DNA from: Desulfocapsa sulfexigens
GTDB lineage: Bacteria > Desulfobacterota > Desulfobulbia > Desulfobulbales > Desulfocapsaceae
DNA: 9,145 nt
Direction of reading: 5' to 3'
NCBI GenBank assembly: GCA_020721165.1
Contig: DYNG01000019.1
Coordinates: 1-9,145, forward strand
This document shows positions 7,051-9,145 of this stretch, piece after piece. Under the pieces are notes generated by a model. It was given only the letters and a program-made list of their open reading frames with translations, was not told where the DNA came from and made no database searches. Both the position numbers and the translations under genes were made by a program. Every line of letters begins with the position of its first letter. The stretch's first letter is position 1.

Positions 7051-7242
7051 GTGTATAAAAATGCCCCGCTGTTCTTTATGCCTGAGCGGTTAGGGGCCTT
7101 CTCCCTGACGCATTCAAACCACTACTTTTATCGGCTGTGCGGCTCATCACCGTATCCTTTATACTGTTGCGGTAGCGGCTTTTCGTCCAACAGGTCACTT
7201 GTCCCGCTCATCCGGGTTAGCTGGTTATTTTTTTATTGATGT
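7051..7242 (+). promoter_or_regulatory. Structured 5' leader of pilB, candidate cis-regulatory RNA
   Basis: The leader contains several possible hairpins. GCCCC (7063-7067) can pair with GGGGC (7093-7097), or the overlapping CCGCT (7066-7070) with AGCGG (7085-7089). The alternative AGGG (7092-7095) with CCCT (7103-7106) would compete with the first. GTAT-CCTTT-ATAC lies at 7152-7164, and ACCG (7149-7152) can pair with CGGT (7170-7173). It ends in a terminator-like hairpin. I do not recognise a known riboswitch class. Mutually exclusive stems ahead of a terminator suggest attenuation; this is inference. Confidence 0.35.
7189..7234 (+). terminator. Terminator-like hairpin and T7 run just before pilB (possible attenuator)
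   Basis: CCCG (7203-7206) pairs with CGGG (7213-7216) around a six-base loop. A lower stem of AACAG (7189-7193) with CTGGTT (7221-7226, one bulged G) brings the stem base next to an uninterrupted seven-T run (7228-7234). The internal loop between the stems is large, so stability is doubtful. Being downstream of the promoter and only 8-17 bases before the pilB start candidates, it would act as an attenuator rather than end a gene. Confidence 0.4.
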
Positions 7243-7251
7243 GTGAAATCC

Positions 7252-9145
7252 ATGGCTGCACTCCCTGATAGTAAAATGTCGCCCAAACAGGCCGGTCTGC
7301 GTAAAACCGTCAAAGATCAGTCGGGCGCGGGCAAATACAAGATTGGTGAAATCCTGACCAAGGCCGGCTATATCACGCCTGTCCAATTTGAGGCCGCCAA
7401 GCAGATACAGAAGAAGAGTGGCGGACGACTTGGCGCCATCCTGATGCACTTGGAGCAGATTGACAAGGACACCATCAGTAATCTCCTGAGTCGTCAGCAT
7501 AATATCCCCACTGTGGTTATCTGTAAAGAAACTCCTGGTAAGGATGCCCTGAAACTGATGCCGTACGAAACGGCAAAAAAATTCATGGCCTTTCCTTTAC
7601 GGGTTGCCGGCAATACCCTGCAGGTCACCATGGCCGAGCCCACTGATACCGAGGCGGTGGAAAAGATTCAGGAGTCTGTGGGGCGGGAGGTTTCAGTCTC
7701 GGTCTCCACAGAAGAGGAAATTATTGCCGCCTATCAGAAGTATTACAACATTGATGCGGCGGAGGTGGCAGCCTTACGAAGCGGACAGGTGGTGAAGATC
7801 GAGGAGGAAATGTCAGTTACTGAAATTGACAATTTCGGTTCGATTGTTGCGGAGGCCGCCGATGGTTTTGAGATTGAGGCTATTGATGAAAAAGAGGCTG
7901 CGGATCAGTTTGCCGCCAATGATGCGCCGATTATCAAGCTGGTAAACGGGATTATGGTCAAGGCCGTCACCGAAGGCGCCTCGGATATTCATCTTGAGCC
8001 GTATGAAAAAACCATGCAGGTGCGGTATCGCAAGGACGGATCGCTTTTCAAGTCAATGAACCTGCCCCTTGCCATCAGGAACGCCCTGGTTGCCCGGGTG
8101 AAAATATTGGCCAGCCTCAACATCACAGAACGGCGTATTCCCCAGGATGGTCGAATCAAGATGCGTCTGGGCCAGAACCGTTCTGTTGATTTTCGTGTTT
8201 CCACCCTGCCCACCCTGTTCGGGGAATCGGTGGTTATGCGTATTCTCGACAAAAATTCCCTCAATGTGGATCTCACGAAACTGGGTTTTGAGCCTGAAAC
8301 CTTTGAGATGCTGAAGCGCTGCCTACGACGCCCCCAAGGATTGCTGCTGGTCACCGGGCCTACTGGTTCCGGAAAAACCGTTACCCTCTATTCCGCCCTG
8401 AACTCCCTGAACAAGGAAGACATAAAAATCCTGACGGCCGAAGATCCAGTTGAATTCAATTTCAAGGGGATCAACCAGGTGCATGTCAACCCTGATGTGG
8501 GCATGACCTTTGCCGCTGCCCTCAAGGCCTTTCTCCGCCAGGATCCGGATATTATCATGGTGGGCGAGATTCGCGATATAGACACCGCCGAGATTGCCAT
8601 TAAGGCGGCGATGACCGGACATCTGGTGTTTTCCACCCTCCATACCAATGACAGCGCCGCCACCATTGCCCGTATGATCAATATTGGCATTCCCCCTTTC
8701 ATGCTGGCCTCATCGGTAACCATGGTATTGTCGCAGCGACTGGGACGAAAATTGTGCCAGAAATGCAAACGGCCGGAGAAGCATGACCCCAAGGAATTGA
8801 TCCAGATGGGTTTCCATGAAGATGAGGTTGACACCCTGATCACCTATGGCCCGGTCGGGTGTTCTGAATGCAATGGTGTGGGTTATAAAGGGCGTGTCGG
8901 TTTTTTTGAGCTTATGGAAGTGACTGATGAGGTGGCGACAGCCATTAGCTCTGAAGTTCCCGAGGACACCTTGCGAAAGGTGGCGATACAGTCGGGGATG
9001 GTTCCTCTGCGCGATGCCGCCCTGCAAAAAGTACGGGTTGGTATTACCAGTGTGGAGGAGGTGTTGCGGCGGACGGTTGCGCACGAGGAGAGTATGCCGG
9101 CCTACATGGTTAATCCCGAACAGGAACATTATGAAGATGGAGACA
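7252..9145 (+). CDS. pilB: Type IV pilus assembly ATPase PilB-like (GspE/PulE family), 3' end cut by the window
   Basis: This is the hexameric cytoplasmic ATPase that powers pilus extension; 631 codons are present and the frame is still open at the right edge. Residues about 28-160 form the MshEN/T2SSE-N domain, with RLG at 59-61 and spaced I75, L79, Q82 like the c-di-GMP-binding motif. An acidic linker (about 164-222) precedes the ATPase core: SDIHLEP at 244-250, the arginine region ERRIPQDGR at 293-301, Walker A GPTGSGKT at 369-376, Asp box AEDPVEF at 396-402, Walker B within 431-442 (Glu439), and His box at 456-467. A zinc-type tetracysteine follows: C502, C505, C537, C540. The wording around the Walker B (FAAALKAFLRQDPDIIMVGE) is PilB- rather than GspE-like. 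The C-terminus should be close, since little follows the usual end. No ribosome binding site supports any start; GTG at 7243 or ATG at 7276 are alternatives to ATG 7252. Confidence 0.9.
   Translation, partial: MAALPDSKMSPKQAGLRKTVKDQSGAGKYKIGEILTKAGYITPVQFEAAKQIQKKSGGRLGAILMHLEQIDKDTISNLLSRQHNIPTVVICKETPGKDALKLMPYETAKKFMAFPLRVAGNTLQVTMAEPTDTEAVEKIQESVGREVSVSVSTEEEIIAAYQKYYNIDAAEVAALRSGQVVKIEEEMSVTEIDNFGSIVAEAADGFEIEAIDEKEAADQFAANDAPIIKLVNGIMVKAVTEGASDIHLEPYEKTMQVRYRKDGSLFKSMNLPLAIRNALVARVKILASLNITERRIPQDGRIKMRLGQNRSVDFRVSTLPTLFGESVVMRILDKNSLNVDLTKLGFEPETFEMLKRCLRRPQGLLLVTGPTGSGKTVTLYSALNSLNKEDIKILTAEDPVEFNFKGINQVHVNPDVGMTFAAALKAFLRQDPDIIMVGEIRDIDTAEIAIKAAMTGHLVFSTLHTNDSAATIARMINIGIPPFMLASSVTMVLSQRLGRKLCQKCKRPEKHDPKELIQMGFHEDEVDTLITYGPVGCSECNGVGYKGRVGFFELMEVTDEVATAISSEVPEDTLRKVAIQSGMVPLRDAALQKVRVGITSVEEVLRRTVAHEESMPAYMVNPEQEHYEDGD

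Larger units (their letters stand above)
6821..7251. other. 431-bp intergenic region between hydA and pilB
   Basis: No convincing gene is visible on either strand. A short open frame at 7051-7239 (62 codons, cysteine- and aromatic-rich, no ribosome binding site) does not look coding. The region contains the weak hairpins after hydA, a small hairpin at 6907-6926 (CAGC and AAG pairing with CTT and GCTG around an AAAA loop, with a two-base bulge), T-rich tracts from 6989 to 7016, a promoter at 7015-7044, and a structured leader from about 7051. Base composition is clearly more AT-rich than the genes around it until about 7060. Confidence 0.6.

Noticed and set aside
7107..7185. GEMM-I (c-di-GMP-I) riboswitch resemblance: GACGCA, AAACC and GGTAGCGG occur in order
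   Set aside because: The central conserved block (GACGCAAAGCC) and the GAAA tetraloop are absent and the spacing is wrong, so I cannot call it; a covariance search would settle it.
7051..7239. Small open frame of 62 codons ahead of pilB
   Set aside because: It begins with GTG at the probable transcription start, has no ribosome binding site, and its composition (Cys, Phe, Tyr, Ser) looks non-coding; the region is better read as a leader.
7239..7268. Nine-codon ATG frame overlapping the pilB start
   Set aside because: It has no ribosome binding site, and so short a frame is expected by chance.
1..9145. CRISPR arrays, insertion sequences, tRNA or rRNA genes, prophage or defence genes
   Set aside because: I saw no direct-repeat array, transposase, terminal repeats, tRNA-like cloverleaf or phage gene; the window reads as ordinary operons with consistent composition.

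Overview
The window looks like chromosomal DNA from an anaerobic Gram-negative bacterium. It is moderately GC-rich and densely packed on one strand, with strong AGGAGG-type ribosome binding sites. It combines a group 3b-type [NiFe] hydrogenase with a PilB-type type IV pilus ATPase. A sulfur- or sulfate-metabolising Desulfobacterota (deltaproteobacterial) host is my best guess, but that is inference from gene content and protein style; no taxonomic marker is present.

Layout, all genes on the + strand. (1) 2-2770: the 3' part of a large gene for a protein related to pyruvate phosphate dikinase / PEP synthase. It has about 425 residues of unrecognised N-terminal sequence, a PPDK-type ATP-grasp domain and a phosphohistidine swivelling domain, and it stops before the C-terminal PEP/pyruvate TIM barrel that the classical enzymes have. 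(2) 2801-6820: four genes in the order beta, gamma, delta, alpha (hydB, hydG, hydD, hydA). They encode a complete cytoplasmic NAD(P)-linked [NiFe] hydrogenase of the sulfhydrogenase type. The three internal junctions are all 4-bp ATGA stop/start overlaps, and only 30 bp separate hydB from the dikinase-like gene, so all five genes are probably one transcript. (3) 6821-7251: a 431-bp intergenic region with a weak hairpin after hydA, a good extended -10 promoter, and a roughly 200-nt leader. The leader ends in a hairpin plus a seven-T run just before the next gene. (4) 7252 to the window end: a nearly complete pilB-like secretion ATPase with an N-terminal MshEN-type domain.

How the genes work together: HydA (Ni-Fe site) and HydD (three probable Fe-S clusters) form the hydrogenase module. 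HydB (Fe-S relay) and HydG (FAD, NAD(P) site, 2Fe-2S) form the diaphorase module, so electrons can pass reversibly between H2 and NAD(P)(H), possibly also to polysulfide. No hydrogenase maturation genes lie in the window, and HydA ends exactly at its last metal-binding motif with no cleavable tail. The dikinase-like protein may connect nucleotide or phosphoryl status to this module, but its phosphate acceptor cannot be read from the sequence. The pilus gene is a separate unit with its own promoter.

The points most worth a second look are the barrel-less dikinase with a novel N-terminus tied to the hydrogenase operon, the tail-less HydA, and the attenuator-like leader in front of a pilB whose product carries a c-di-GMP-type motif.
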